A stretch of DNA of 64,000 nt, taken from the NCBI GenBank assembly GCA_030145385.1, contig JAQYVU010000013.1:1-64000 (forward strand), given 5' to 3'. A model generated the notes under the pieces. It was not told where the DNA came from. It saw nothing but the letters and a program-made list of their open reading frames with translations, and searched no databases. This document shows, in pieces, positions 45,701 through 55,623 of the stretch. The translations under genes were made by a program, and so were the position numbers. Every line of letters starts with the position of its first letter. The first letter of the stretch is position 1. This stretch comes from Desulfococcaceae bacterium (lineage in GTDB: Bacteria; Desulfobacterota; Desulfobacteria; Desulfobacterales; Desulfosalsimonadaceae).

Positions 45701-46706
45701 TACCCTGACCGATGCGGCCGGAAAGGAAATCTGCACCAGCCGGGATAAAGGCATCCTGATGCAGTCAATCCCCCAGACCTCACGCATGGAAGGGTTTGAA
45801 GACCAGCGCCGCAAGTGGGAAAAAACCGGATTGACCACATGGGATTTTGAGGATCTGCCGGAAATGATTAATATCACGGCTGAAAACGGCAATATGTTTC
45901 CCGTGTACCCGGGTTTGGAAAAAAACAACACGGGCGTTAACCTGCGATTGTTTCGGCACAAAGATGCGGCTGAAGCAGCTCACAAACAAGGCGTGGGGCA
46001 GTTGTATCGCCAGTATTTTTCCAAGGATATAAAATTCTTAAAAAAAAACCTGACCCTGCCGTTAATTGCTGAGGAAATGGCTCGGTATTTTGGCGGAAAA
46101 AAGCAGATTGAACAGCAGATGATAGACCGGGCCATTCAGGATCTGTTCGACAGAAATATTCGGACCCGGGCGGAGTTTTTTGATTATGCCCAACAGCACA
46201 TGAATCAGCTGGTTCCCGCCGGACAGAATTTGTTAAAGGCAATCCTGCCGGTCATGACGGTTTACAAAGAGGCCCGTTCCCTGTTTTATTCCATCGAGAC
46301 GTCCAGCGCAAACAATCCGGTTGTGATGGGATTTATCGATGAACTGCGCAAATCCCTTGCCGTTCTGGTGCCGGATAATTTTATTGAACTCTACACAATG
46401 GACCGGATGCCGGATCTGGGCCGATATATCAAGGCCATTATCTTAAGAGCGCAAAGAGGTCGTGCGGATATTGATAAAGACCGGAAGAAAGCGGCAAACA
46501 TCAAACCGCTTACCGATAGTCTAAACGAAATGATCGACAGCCTGGAGTCCACCACATCTTTCGAAAAAAGAGAGGCTGTAGAGACGTTTTACTGGATGAT
46601 CGAGGAGTTTAAAGTATCGCTGTTTGCACAGGAACTGAAAACACCGTATCCGGTTTCAATCAAGAAATTAAACAATCAGGTCAGCCGGATTCGCCGGATG
46701 ATTTAG
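42708..46706 (+). CDS. hrpA: ATP-dependent RNA helicase HrpA
   Basis: A 1332-aa DEAH-box helicase of the long HrpA type. Motif I (SGETGSGKTTQLPKF) is at about residue 104, motif II DEAH at about 203, motif III SAT at about 235, and motif VI QRMGRCGR at about 405. The HA2 and OB-like domains follow, then the DUF3418 C-terminal half that distinguishes HrpA from HrpB. The N-terminus is a charged helical segment. In E. coli HrpA acts in mRNA processing and in resolving stalled ribosomes. The gene is monocistronic; its end overlaps the convergent glycosyltransferase by 4 bp. Confidence 0.95.
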   Translation: MNTETLNNRLKQLENLLPDAMHKNRHAVLREINRIRQRKKISPDDKKILSEINNLEKKLRLSIDHKNHRLRHRPRISYDENLPIVDRRKDIIEAIQNNQVVIVSGETGSGKTTQLPKFCIEAGRGIDGLIGCTQPRRIAAMTVAQRISDELGEPMGQSVGYKIRFADRTSRENAYIKMMTDGILLAEAQSDRYLNVYDTLIIDEAHERSLNIDFILGILRNLLRKRKDLKLIVTSATIDTEKFSKAFDNAPVIEVSGRMFPVEVRYWKAPAGDDDSEVQTIVDRAVDAVDSIADQYHAGDILVFMPTEHDIRETCENLEGRKYRHTIILPLYARLSAADQMKVFASYPGRKIIVATNIAETSITVPGVRYVVDTGVARISSYDPRTRTMSLPILPVSRSSADQRMGRCGRVQNGICIRLFLEEDYNNRSLFTSPEILRANLAEVILRMIALKLGNIQSFPFVDPPPSRQIKDGFDLLLELGAIVPNAGRKKDNAPFRLTNQGRLMARIPLGPRLSRMLIEAWEKGCIKEVAVIVSALTIPDPREKPRDAFTKAEAAHARFKDPASDFITLYNIWNDCFKNSEAGKPFIRARDLKKFCNTNYMSFKRMREWQDVHEQIIDILEESGFDFDRQPPVAKAENPDDVFSAHFTAIHKSILSGFLSNIAVKKEKNIYQATKQRQVMIFPGSGLFNKAGQWIVAAEMVETSRLFARRVAMINSEWLEAVGGFQCRYTYTNPRWQRNRGAVVADEQVSLFGLVIVSGRPVHFGPKNPEVASEIFFQSALIEGDVKNVLPFMSSNWSLIEDVRDVENRFRRRDLLVSETELIEFYRKRLSGVYDIPTLKKYIRKRGSDDFLKMKQSDVLSVSPDDEQLSLFPDTVSVGQDAYDCAYRFEPGQEHDGVTVKMPVSAASAIPMESTDWVVPGLLEEKITELIKGLPKSYRKQLVPVAATVKVVMEEMPKFNGALVNCLSRFLYDRLKVDIPASIWNEKDLPGHLNMRITLTDAAGKEICTSRDKGILMQSIPQTSRMEGFEDQRRKWEKTGLTTWDFEDLPEMINITAENGNMFPVYPGLEKNNTGVNLRLFRHKDAAEAAHKQGVGQLYRQYFSKDIKFLKKNLTLPLIAEEMARYFGGKKQIEQQMIDRAIQDLFDRNIRTRAEFFDYAQQHMNQLVPAGQNLLKAILPVMTVYKEARSLFYSIETSSANNPVVMGFIDELRKSLAVLVPDNFIELYTMDRMPDLGRYIKAIILRAQRGRADIDKDRKKAANIKPLTDSLNEMIDSLESTTSFEKREAVETFYWMIEEFKVSLFAQELKTPYPVSIKKLNNQVSRIRRMI

Positions 46707-47563
46707 TCTTCCGCCTTTTTCCCTTTATCTTCAATCTCTTCCGCAAGCCGGTAGTAGTACATGGCCACGGTCTTGCGGCCGTGCTTCAAACACCCGTCCG
46801 CATAAATTCTGCATTTTTTCTTGAGCATGTTTTCCGCCGCCTGGTGTTGCGATTCGGAAAGAAAATCACTCCGGAGGATTTTTTTCAGGGCGTAAATTCT
46901 GTATTTGTCAAGACCGGTTGTGCTTGACAGCTGGTCTTCATGACCGCCGGTTTTAACGATCAGCGGTTTATCGATCAGATGAACGGGATATCGGCAGGTG
47001 ACACGGAGCCACAAATCATAATCTTCACAGGCCGGAAGCGATTCGTCAAAGGCATCGACTTTTATAAAAAGATTTTTTCGCATCATGACGGCCGACGGAC
47101 TGATCAGGCAGAGGGCCAGGGACGGTATGAAAATCATTCCGGACAGTTTCCGGTGTTTTTGTTTGGGGTTGACTCTTTTTTCGTTGCGTATCCAGATCTC
47201 TTCCGTCTGGCATATCAGGGCGTCCGGGTTTGCATTGAAAAATTCAACCTGGGCGGACAGTTTTTCGGGATACCAGTAATCGTCAGAATCCAGAAAGGCA
47301 ATCAAAGAGCCGGATGAAGCCGAAATGCCTTTGTTTCGGGCAGCACTGACCCCTAAATTGGGCTGCTGGATATATTTGATGGGCTTGTCATATGTTTTGA
47401 CAAGGGCTTCCGTGTCATCCGTGGACCCGTCATCGATCACGATGAGTTCAAAATTTTTGTAATCCTGTTCCAGAACCGAGTCGATGGCTTTGTTTAAAGT
47501 CCATGCCCGGTTATATGTGGGGATGATGACACTGACAAGGGGGGTGTTTATATTTTTTGGCAT
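46703..47563 (-). CDS. Family 2 glycosyltransferase
   Basis: A 286-aa GT-A enzyme with SVIIPTYNRAWTLNKAIDS, IDDGSTDDTEAL, the DxD-type FLDSDDYWYP and the acceptor-side ACEDYDLWLRV. The C-terminal 60 residues are helical and basic. It stands apart from the main glycan locus, and no neighbour indicates a pathway. It converges with hrpA, sharing 4 bp. The acceptor and sugar are unknown. Confidence 0.88.
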   Translation of the reverse strand: MPKNINTPLVSVIIPTYNRAWTLNKAIDSVLEQDYKNFELIVIDDGSTDDTEALVKTYDKPIKYIQQPNLGVSAARNKGISASSGSLIAFLDSDDYWYPEKLSAQVEFFNANPDALICQTEEIWIRNEKRVNPKQKHRKLSGMIFIPSLALCLISPSAVMMRKNLFIKVDAFDESLPACEDYDLWLRVTCRYPVHLIDKPLIVKTGGHEDQLSSTTGLDKYRIYALKKILRSDFLSESQHQAAENMLKKKCRIYADGCLKHGRKTVAMYYYRLAEEIEDKGKKAED

Positions 47564-47733
47564 GATTATGTAACCAGACTGCTTTTAAAAATTATATGTT
47601 AAGGCACTTGAAAGATCTAAACTTCAAAGCCGATTGTTTTTGTATTCTAAAATATTTCAGATTGATTGAAAACAAGTATTTGTCTCCCACGACAGGGCGC
47701 ACGATTTTTTTTAAAATTGAGCATCCTCCGGGT

Positions 47734-47779
47734 TGTGAGATTTTACTAAATCATCCTGTGAGATTTTATTAAATCATCC
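47734..47779. repeat. 23-bp direct repeat, two tandem copies
   Basis: TGTGAGATTTTACTAAATCATCC is followed immediately by a copy with one C-to-T difference. It lies 35 bp beyond the stop of the CoA-transferase fusion gene. Confidence 0.75.
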
Positions 47780-47813
47780 AACGCAGTATCGGGACCAAAG
47801 GCGACGGTTTTTA

Positions 47814-49679
47814 TTAATCTGATTGTTTGAAGGGTATCGACAATCGATACACCCCATATTCAAGGGTTGCCTTGACTTCGGCAGCGCCTTTTTCAAATAC
47901 CCGCATCATTTCCTTGTTGGCAGGGAGGACATCTGCGGTAAATCCCTGGAGTCCGCGTTCCTTGGCCAGACGCATCAGCTGTTTGTACAAGAAAGTCGCA
48001 ATGCCGATACTCTGAAATTCTTCATCCACAACAAATGCCACATCTCCATATGGCCGTTTCGGATCTTTGACATACCGGGCTTCTGCAATAATCTGCCCTT
48101 TGCCTGAATCTCCCACCAGGCCGACAATGGACATGACCTTGCCGTAATCCACATTGACATATTCCTGCATTTTGGAATGGGGCATGGTTTTAAGGGGCGT
48201 AAAATATCGGTAATAAACCGATTCGTCGGAGAACCGGTAAAACAGACGCCGCATTTCCTGTTCATCCGAGGGCCGAATCGCTCTGAACCGGACGGAAACA
48301 TTGTTTTTAAATGTGTGTTTGCATTGGGCCTCTGAAGGATAAAGGTGGGCATTCTCTGCAATGAAAATCTGATCGTTATAGATGATTTTCTGTGCCTTGG
48401 CTTCTTCGATCAGTTGAGCCCGGTCCTCGGGATGGGCAATTTCAATCAAAGCCATCGCCCGTTCCCTCACTGTACGTCCGTTTAAATTGGCGACGCCGTA
48501 TTCGGTAACCACCAGATCCAGTGATTCGCGAACATTTAGCTGGTTGGGAATGTCGCCAAGTGAAATCTTAAAATTGGCTTCACCTTTCAGATTTCTGCTC
48601 GGCAGCGCAAAGATGGAATATCCAAGAAATGATATCTCAGCGCCGTTTACAAAATCGATGACTTCAGCCGTATCTGTGGTGACATTGCCTTTGCCCACGT
48701 GCAGGGCAACTCCGCCGGTCAAATCGATTTTTCGAATGTTGATAATAGCCACAAATCTAGCGTTTTTGCCGATTCTCATGGGGTTGAACACCTTGTCAAG
48801 GTTCTGAAACTCAACCAAGGGATTGTTGTCCAGCCAGCTTAACAGTTCCGGGGTTCCAATGGCGTATGAGGCCAGGGATTTTCCCGGGAAATGTCTTTTG
48901 TATCGGTTGGTGACCGCCCCGCTGTTGACCAGGTCCATGAGGGCGTCGGAAAATATCGGTGAATGGACGCCCAAGTCTTTTTTATGCATCAAATGTTTGG
49001 CCAGCGGTTCATATAAGGGACCAAAGGAAAAAGAGATGCAGCTGCCGTCTTCTATGGCAGAGGCGATATTGGCAGCGACCTTGTCAAATATCGGATCAAT
49101 CGGCCACCGTTGGAAATAGATCGGTTTTTCCGTTGCTTTGACCAGCATGTCAAATTCATTGATGGAGACAAAAGAGTTGCCCTGTGTCTGGGGAATATCC
49201 GGGTTAATTTCTCCGACAACAATTGTTGCCTGATCCATGACCAGGCGGGCTACGTCAACGGCAACGCCGAAACTGCAGTATCCCAGTTTGTTGGGTGGTG
49301 TAATCTGGATAAACGCCACGTCAAAGGGGATCTGGCGGGATGCGATCAGCTGGGAAAGCCTGGAAAACCGGCTGGGAATCAGATCCACCCGGCCTTCAAA
49401 TATTGCCTCCTTGGCCACCCACCCGGAAAAAAATGTCTTTAAACGGTATTTCTGGTTTTTGAGTTCTTTGATAGAGATGGCATCTCCAAAGCTTAATAGC
49501 TGAAAAAGCTCCAGATCCTGAAGGTTGTCCGCGTTTGAATCCATGAGATGCTTCACCAGTGTCCGTGGCTCAGCCGCACCGGTTCCCAGAAAAATGCACA
49601 TGCCGGGCTGGATTTTTTCAAGTACTTTTTCCGGAGCGACAACCAGGTCTTCCCAATTTGTTTTTTGTGTCTGGCTCAT
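47814..49679 (-). CDS. Acetyl-CoA hydrolase/transferase fused to GNAT acetyltransferase
   Basis: A 621-aa fusion. Residues about 10-435 form an acetyl-CoA hydrolase/4-hydroxybutyrate CoA-transferase, with PGMCIFLGTGAAEPRTLVKH, the C-terminal-domain GAEISFLGYSIFALPSRN, and VTEYGVANLNGRTVRERAMA. Residues about 460-615 are a GNAT domain (VRFRAIRPSDEQEMRRLFYR, AFVVDEEFQSIGIATFLYKQ). This architecture is known in deltaproteobacteria. The first part moves CoA between acetate and acyl-CoA; the GNAT part may acetylate a protein lysine, coupling acetyl-CoA level to regulation (inference). The acyl-CoA synthetase upstream on the same strand, beyond its terminator, suggests shared acyl-CoA metabolism. 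Confidence 0.92.
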   Translation of the reverse strand: MSQTQKTNWEDLVVAPEKVLEKIQPGMCIFLGTGAAEPRTLVKHLMDSNADNLQDLELFQLLSFGDAISIKELKNQKYRLKTFFSGWVAKEAIFEGRVDLIPSRFSRLSQLIASRQIPFDVAFIQITPPNKLGYCSFGVAVDVARLVMDQATIVVGEINPDIPQTQGNSFVSINEFDMLVKATEKPIYFQRWPIDPIFDKVAANIASAIEDGSCISFSFGPLYEPLAKHLMHKKDLGVHSPIFSDALMDLVNSGAVTNRYKRHFPGKSLASYAIGTPELLSWLDNNPLVEFQNLDKVFNPMRIGKNARFVAIINIRKIDLTGGVALHVGKGNVTTDTAEVIDFVNGAEISFLGYSIFALPSRNLKGEANFKISLGDIPNQLNVRESLDLVVTEYGVANLNGRTVRERAMALIEIAHPEDRAQLIEEAKAQKIIYNDQIFIAENAHLYPSEAQCKHTFKNNVSVRFRAIRPSDEQEMRRLFYRFSDESVYYRYFTPLKTMPHSKMQEYVNVDYGKVMSIVGLVGDSGKGQIIAEARYVKDPKRPYGDVAFVVDEEFQSIGIATFLYKQLMRLAKERGLQGFTADVLPANKEMMRVFEKGAAEVKATLEYGVYRLSIPFKQSD

Positions 49680-49723
49680 TTTTTAATTCTATACTGAAAA
49701 GTAAGTTCAATTGTATCTGATAA

Positions 49724-49768
49724 GAAATCCCCTTATCTTTTATTGTTTCAAAAAGCTAAGGGGATTTC
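49724..49768 (-). terminator. Intrinsic terminator after the acyl-CoA synthetase gene
   Basis: GAAATCCCCTTA (49724-49735) and TAAGGGGATTTC (49757-49768) form a perfect 12-bp stem around a 21-base loop, 46 bp past the synthetase stop. It separates that gene from the CoA-transferase fusion. Confidence 0.75.
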
Positions 49769-49813
49769 ACTTCACTTCAATTAATTAAACCGATCGAAGT
49801 CTGAATGGCTGCA

Positions 49814-51607
49814 TCAGTCTTTCGGGTACATTGAATCGATTTGTCCTTTATAAGCTTCGAATGCCACATTCTTTTTAACTTTGAATGTAGGGGTCATCAT
49901 TTTATTTTCAACCGTAAATTCCGGCACCAGCGTGATTTTCTTGATGGTTTCAAATTTTGCAAAATTCTTATTCTTTTCGGCTACTTCTGAATTAATCAGC
50001 TTGATGATCTTATCATTGGTCAGCAGGCCTTCAAATTTATCAAATTTGATGCCGTTTTCATTGGCATATTCCGTGATATTGTCCGGATCCAGGGTGACGA
50101 GGGCTGACAAAAATTTCCGTCTGTCGCCGATCACCATGACCTGATTGATGTATTTAGAGGTTGCGATGGTTCCTTCGATGGCGGACGGGGCAATGTTTTT
50201 ACCGCCGGCGGTAATGATCAGATCTTTTTTACGGCCGGTGATGCGCAAGAAGTTTTCGGAATCGATTTCGCCAAGGTCGCCGGTATGGAGCCAGCCGTCG
50301 GCAGAGATGTCTTTAGCGGTTTCTTCCGGCATTTTATAGTATTCTCTCATAACGTTGCGGCCGCGAAACAGGATTTCGCCATCTTCGGCAATTTTCTGTT
50401 CAATTCCCGGTCCCGGAGGGCCCACCCAGCCGACACGGTAGTTGTCCGGCCGGTTAACGTTGGTAAAGGATGTATTTTCCGTCATGCCGAGTCCCTCAAG
50501 TACAATCACATCCGCGCCGAGAAAGAACCGATGGATGGTTGGGTCTAAGGGAGCCGCACCACTGATGCAGAACCGCAGCCGACCACCCAAGGCTGCATGA
50601 ATTTTTGAGAATACGAGCTTTGTGGCGACTTTGTGCTTGATGCCGAGCAGCAGCGGAATCGGTTCTTTGTTCAGGCGGCAGTCTACCACCTGGTCGCCGA
50701 CACTTCTGGCCCAGTTGAAGATTTTCAGCTTGGCCCCGCCGGCGGCCTCGGCGCCGCTGACCACTTTTGAATACACTTTTTCATAAATTCTCGGCACGCT
50801 TGGAAACCAGTGCGGTCGGGCCATTTTTAAATCATCCACAATGGAGTCCATTCCCCGGGCAAAATTGGTGGTGGTGCCAAACAGCATGGACGCATAGGTC
50901 AATGTCCGGGCAAAGACATGAGCCAGCGGGAGGAAGAGAAACCCCTCATCCCCTTCTCTAACCTCGGCGCAGCCTTCCACTGACTGGGCGGTAAAGATGA
51001 GGTTGTCCTGGGTGATAACCGCTCCCTTGGGGACGCCGGTGGTCCCGGAGGTATATACGATGGTCGCGACATCCTGAGGAGTTACCTCTTTGACGCGCTG
51101 CTGATAATCTTTTTCTGTGACGTTTTTTCCAAGCGCAAGGAAATCATCAAAGCTGATAATCCAGTCATCCTGAGTCGCACCATTGAAAAGAATAACTTTT
51201 CGGATATTGGGAATTTCGTCTTTAATTTTGAGAATTTTGTCCATTTGGACCTGGTCTTCGGCAAAAATGACAACAGAATCGGAATGATTGATAATGTATT
51301 TGCAGTCTTCCGCCAGGTTTGACTGGTAGATACCGACAGTGATCGCACCGGAACATGTGGTGCCCATATCGGATAAAACCCACTTGTAACATGAATTGCT
51401 GAGAATGATGACTTTGTCACCCTTCTGAACATCCAGAGCCATGAGGCTTTTGCCGACCTGTTTGACCTGGTCGTAGAATCCAGACCATGTGACTGATTCT
51501 GATGTGCCTTCCGAATCCAGAAACCATCGATAAGCTGTTGTATCGGGTTTTGTATCAACTGTTTTTTTCAGCAACTGGTGGATATTCTGGTAATCTACGA
51601 TGCGCAT
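49814..51607 (-). CDS. Long-chain acyl-CoA synthetase (AMP-forming)
   Basis: A 597-aa ANL-superfamily ligase of the FAA1/FadD type. The P-loop is IVYTSGTTGVPKGAVI, the A5 region is EGLGMTENTS, the A7 region is WLHTGDLGEID, and the A8 linker is ITGRKKDLIITAGGKNIAPS. It activates fatty acids to acyl-CoA through an acyl-adenylate, feeding beta-oxidation or lipid synthesis. The ATG at 51607 follows GGGAGG and is preferred over an in-frame start 15 codons earlier. It is a single gene with a strong terminator. Confidence 0.94.
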   Translation of the reverse strand: MRIVDYQNIHQLLKKTVDTKPDTTAYRWFLDSEGTSESVTWSGFYDQVKQVGKSLMALDVQKGDKVIILSNSCYKWVLSDMGTTCSGAITVGIYQSNLAEDCKYIINHSDSVVIFAEDQVQMDKILKIKDEIPNIRKVILFNGATQDDWIISFDDFLALGKNVTEKDYQQRVKEVTPQDVATIVYTSGTTGVPKGAVITQDNLIFTAQSVEGCAEVREGDEGFLFLPLAHVFARTLTYASMLFGTTTNFARGMDSIVDDLKMARPHWFPSVPRIYEKVYSKVVSGAEAAGGAKLKIFNWARSVGDQVVDCRLNKEPIPLLLGIKHKVATKLVFSKIHAALGGRLRFCISGAAPLDPTIHRFFLGADVIVLEGLGMTENTSFTNVNRPDNYRVGWVGPPGPGIEQKIAEDGEILFRGRNVMREYYKMPEETAKDISADGWLHTGDLGEIDSENFLRITGRKKDLIITAGGKNIAPSAIEGTIATSKYINQVMVIGDRRKFLSALVTLDPDNITEYANENGIKFDKFEGLLTNDKIIKLINSEVAEKNKNFAKFETIKKITLVPEFTVENKMMTPTFKVKKNVAFEAYKGQIDSMYPKD

Positions 51608-51803
51608 GGTTGCCTCCCTTTCTATGGTTATTATGTCGGAAAGATATCTCAATAATTAATTATTGGACATGGCCTGACGGCCGTAAACCGTATTTTCAGC
51701 TTTTGGGATTAATTATACATCAATATGGAAGATGAGGACTTATGTCAAGTATTTTCAGCTTTTTGGTTACCTGCTTATAATGCTCTATTCATTTATGAGG
51801 TTA

Positions 51804-52670
51804 TCAGTGAAAAAGAACCCCGGCATATCCCACAAAAGAATCTCCCGGATGTTTTTCATAACTGGAGCTATACCCCACCAGTTTGGCGTGTTTTGCCCCA
51901 AGCTTGTCTGCTGCAGCAACGGCTGCAGCAGCAGCACCGCTGCAGCATGCGTTGCCGCTGGCGAGTCCTTCGGCAATCAACCCTTCAGTATCCATGTCCA
52001 GCATCCGGTCTATGGCTTTGCGATCATTGTGGTCTCTTACCCAGTCAACCGCATCTTTGCCCGAACCCACAGGTGTAAAGCCGTAACTGGATCCGTAATG
52101 GGTGAGATCCGTTGACCCCACTACTTTAATCGTTACGTCTGACTGTCGCGCTATTTCCGCAACACTCCGGGCGATTTTAAGGGATTTGCCGGCCGGCGGT
52201 ACCCCGATGGGAATTAGCCGGGAGGTGTTAAAAAAATATTTAATAAACGGCAGCTGAAGTTCAATGGTATTGTCCGGAGCATAGTGATCGGGGGTTTCGA
52301 TGTTAAAGGAAAATTTTTCAGCAAGGCTGCCGGCAAGCCCGGAGTCAATTTCAATGTCTCCGAAGGGAGTTTCCCACGCGCCTTGGGTCATGATGCACGG
52401 GGTTGAACTCGGGTGCATGTGCATGCCGAAAACAACGACAACATCCGGCTGTTGTTGCGCGTCCGGGCCGCTTAATGCGGAAATCACACGGCACGCAAGG
52501 CTGCCGGAAAAATACCATCCCGCATGGGGAACAATCCCGCCAATGTAGTTGGCTTCCGGGACTGTTTGAAAACCGGACTCTTTTAAAAAGTTTTTGATCT
52601 CTTTTTCACATTCAGAAGCGGTTGCCGGATACCAGCTTCCGGAAAAAGATGATTTGCGGACGCTTTTCAT
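51804..52670 (-). CDS. Memo-family protein (AmmeMemoRadiSam protein B)
   Basis: A 288-aa protein of the Memo family, structurally related to class III non-heme iron dioxygenases. Conserved segments are FSGSWYPATASECEKEI, GGIVPHAGWYFSGSLACRVI, VVVFGMHMHPSS, STDLTHYGSSYGF and SGNACCSGAAAA. Conserved His residues in PHAGWYFSG, GMHMH and LTHYG would bind metal. Memo often forms a three-gene AmmeMemoRadiSam set with an AMMECR1 domain and a radical SAM protein; neither is visible in this window. The ATG at 52670 follows GGAGGT. Confidence 0.93.
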   Translation of the reverse strand: MKSVRKSSFSGSWYPATASECEKEIKNFLKESGFQTVPEANYIGGIVPHAGWYFSGSLACRVISALSGPDAQQQPDVVVVFGMHMHPSSTPCIMTQGAWETPFGDIEIDSGLAGSLAEKFSFNIETPDHYAPDNTIELQLPFIKYFFNTSRLIPIGVPPAGKSLKIARSVAEIARQSDVTIKVVGSTDLTHYGSSYGFTPVGSGKDAVDWVRDHNDRKAIDRMLDMDTEGLIAEGLASGNACCSGAAAAAVAAADKLGAKHAKLVGYSSSYEKHPGDSFVGYAGVLFH

Positions 52671-52685
52671 GACGACCTCCATGGT

Positions 52686-52809
52686 TTAGGTAATTAGGCC
52701 GAAGGCTGAAGACTGAAGGGAAAACAGAATCTCCTGTTAGATTTGTTGATTACGCCTTCAGCACTATGCCTTCTACCTTCAGTCTTCAGTCTAATTACCT
52801 TCTGCCTAA
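52686..52809. repeat. Palindromic intergenic repeat, about 120 bp
   Basis: TTAGGTAATTAG plus GGCTGAAGACTGAAGG on the left pairs with CCTTCAGTCTTCAGTCTAAT plus TACCTTCTGCCTAA on the right, leaving an unpaired middle of about 45 bases. It fills the gap between the aminotransferase stop and the Memo ribosome site. It may form a large mRNA hairpin inside this operon. Confidence 0.7.
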
Positions 52810-52815
52810 AAAATT

Positions 52816-53997
52816 CTATTTGAATTTTTTAATCGTCCTCTCAAATCCCGGCATCGCGTTGGTGATGGTTTCTTCCGTCACGCAGAACGCAATCCTGAAA
52901 TGACCGGGGCCGCCGAAACCGGTGCCGGGTACGACCAGGATCAGTTCTTCCTGGAGGGCCTGGACAAATTTCACATCATCGGCAACCGGTGCCTGGGGAA
53001 ACAGGTAAAATGCGCCGGGCGGTTTGACAAATTCATATCCGCAGGAGGCAAGGCCGCTGCACAAAAGCTCACGGTTTTTTGCATATTGGCTCATGTCAAC
53101 CGTCTCGCCCTGAAGGCCGGCAATGACCCGCTGCATTAATGCCGGGGCATTTACAAAACCCAATATCCGGTTGGCAAGGCTCATGCCGTTGATCAGGTCC
53201 GCCAGAAAACTTGCCGACGGATTGAGCGCGATATATCCGATGCGTTCACCGGGCAGAGAAAGGTCCTTGGAATAAGACGTGGTAATAATGCTTTCCGGGT
53301 AACAGTTAAAAATACTCGGGACTTTGGCCCCGTCATAGATGATTTTCCGGTAGGGCTCATCAGATATCAGGTAAATGGTCCTGCCGAATTCTATGCTTTT
53401 GTCTGTCAGCAACGATCCCAGCTGATTCAGGCTGTCGGCTGAATAAATCTGTCCGGTGGGGTTGTTGGGAGAGTTGATAATCACAGCCTTGGTCTTGCCG
53501 GTGATGGCGGCCTCGATGGCTTCCAGGTCCAGAGTGAAATCCGACCGGGTTTTGACCGGGATCAGCCGGCCCCTGTGGTTTTCCACGTAAAATCTGTATT
53601 CCACGAAAAACGGGGCCGGGGTCAGGACTTCATCTTCGGGATCCAGTATGGTTTTTAAGATAACATTTAACCCGCCGGCCGCGCCGCAGGTCATCAGGAT
53701 TTCATTTTCGGTAATATCCGTGCCGTGCTCCTTAGACAGATACGATGCCACCGCCTGCCGAACAAAGGGGTAGCCCGGATTCGGCATATAGGCGTGGCTG
53801 CCCGGTTCTTCAGATTCGATAAGTGATTTTAATTTTTGATTAAAGGCAGCAGGCGGCTGAATATTGGGATTGCCGAGGCTGAAATCAAACACATTTTCAG
53901 CACCGTGCGCCGCTTTAAGTTTGGCACCTTCTTCAAACATTTTGCGGATCCACGAAGCACCCGACATGTACCCTTCAATCTGTTTTGCAATGGTCAT
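52816..53997 (-). CDS. Class I/II PLP-dependent aminotransferase
   Basis: A 393-aa fold-type I aminotransferase. Landmarks: FSLGNPNIQPP near the start, the cofactor Asn/Asp region NSPNNPTGQIY, SDEPYRKIIYDG, and the Schiff-base Lys in TTSYSKDLSLPGERIGY. The substrate Arg is expected near GHFRIAFC at the C-terminus. It is closest in feel to aspartate/alanine-type aminotransferases; the exact substrate is not clear. It sits 50 bp downstream of the NifU-like gene in the queA-tgt run. Confidence 0.92.
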   Translation of the reverse strand: MTIAKQIEGYMSGASWIRKMFEEGAKLKAAHGAENVFDFSLGNPNIQPPAAFNQKLKSLIESEEPGSHAYMPNPGYPFVRQAVASYLSKEHGTDITENEILMTCGAAGGLNVILKTILDPEDEVLTPAPFFVEYRFYVENHRGRLIPVKTRSDFTLDLEAIEAAITGKTKAVIINSPNNPTGQIYSADSLNQLGSLLTDKSIEFGRTIYLISDEPYRKIIYDGAKVPSIFNCYPESIITTSYSKDLSLPGERIGYIALNPSASFLADLINGMSLANRILGFVNAPALMQRVIAGLQGETVDMSQYAKNRELLCSGLASCGYEFVKPPGAFYLFPQAPVADDVKFVQALQEELILVVPGTGFGGPGHFRIAFCVTEETITNAMPGFERTIKKFK

Positions 53998-54047
53998 TAT
54001 GGTCTCCGGTCCAGGTTGAACACCCTGTTGATCAAATATTTATGCGA

Positions 54048-54269
54048 TTAATCTACTTTCTCAACTGATTTGATTTCCGGAATTTCCTGTTTTACCAGGC
54101 GTTCAATACCGTTTTTCAGGGTCATCTGGGACATGGGGCATCCCGCGCAGGCGCCCTGGAGTTTTACCGTGACAATTCCGTCCACCACATCGATCAGTTC
54201 GACATCGCCGCCGTCGGCCTGCAAAGAGGGTCTGATTTTATCAATTACTTTCTGAACTTTTTCTTTCAT
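54048..54269 (-). CDS. NifU C-terminal-domain Fe-S scaffold protein
   Basis: A 73-aa protein that is wholly a NifU-like C-terminal domain. LQADGGDVELIDV and LQGACAGCPMSQMTLKNGIE carry the CxxC that holds a transferable [4Fe-4S] cluster. It supplies clusters to apo-proteins in the cytoplasm. The ATG at 54269 is preferred because the upstream in-frame TTG lies within its TGGAGGAT ribosome site. It lies between tgt and the aminotransferase. Confidence 0.95.
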   Translation of the reverse strand: MKEKVQKVIDKIRPSLQADGGDVELIDVVDGIVTVKLQGACAGCPMSQMTLKNGIERLVKQEIPEIKSVEKVD

Positions 54270-54447
54270 ATTATCCTCCAAATATATTTATGCAATTATG
54301 TTAATTGTTTTGGTCGTTTTTTTAAACGATCATAAAATGAACCGGTTGATATTGCAACCATTTCTATGGATATAGGATAAGACAGACAAAATCTTCTGTC
54401 ATTTTTGAGCCGGATTCTTTCATATTCAACAAAATACCCGGTGGTGG

Positions 54448-55590
<1,143 letters not shown>

Positions 55591-55623
55591 TCAGGGTCAT
55601 TATTTCTGATCCTGAAAGTATAG

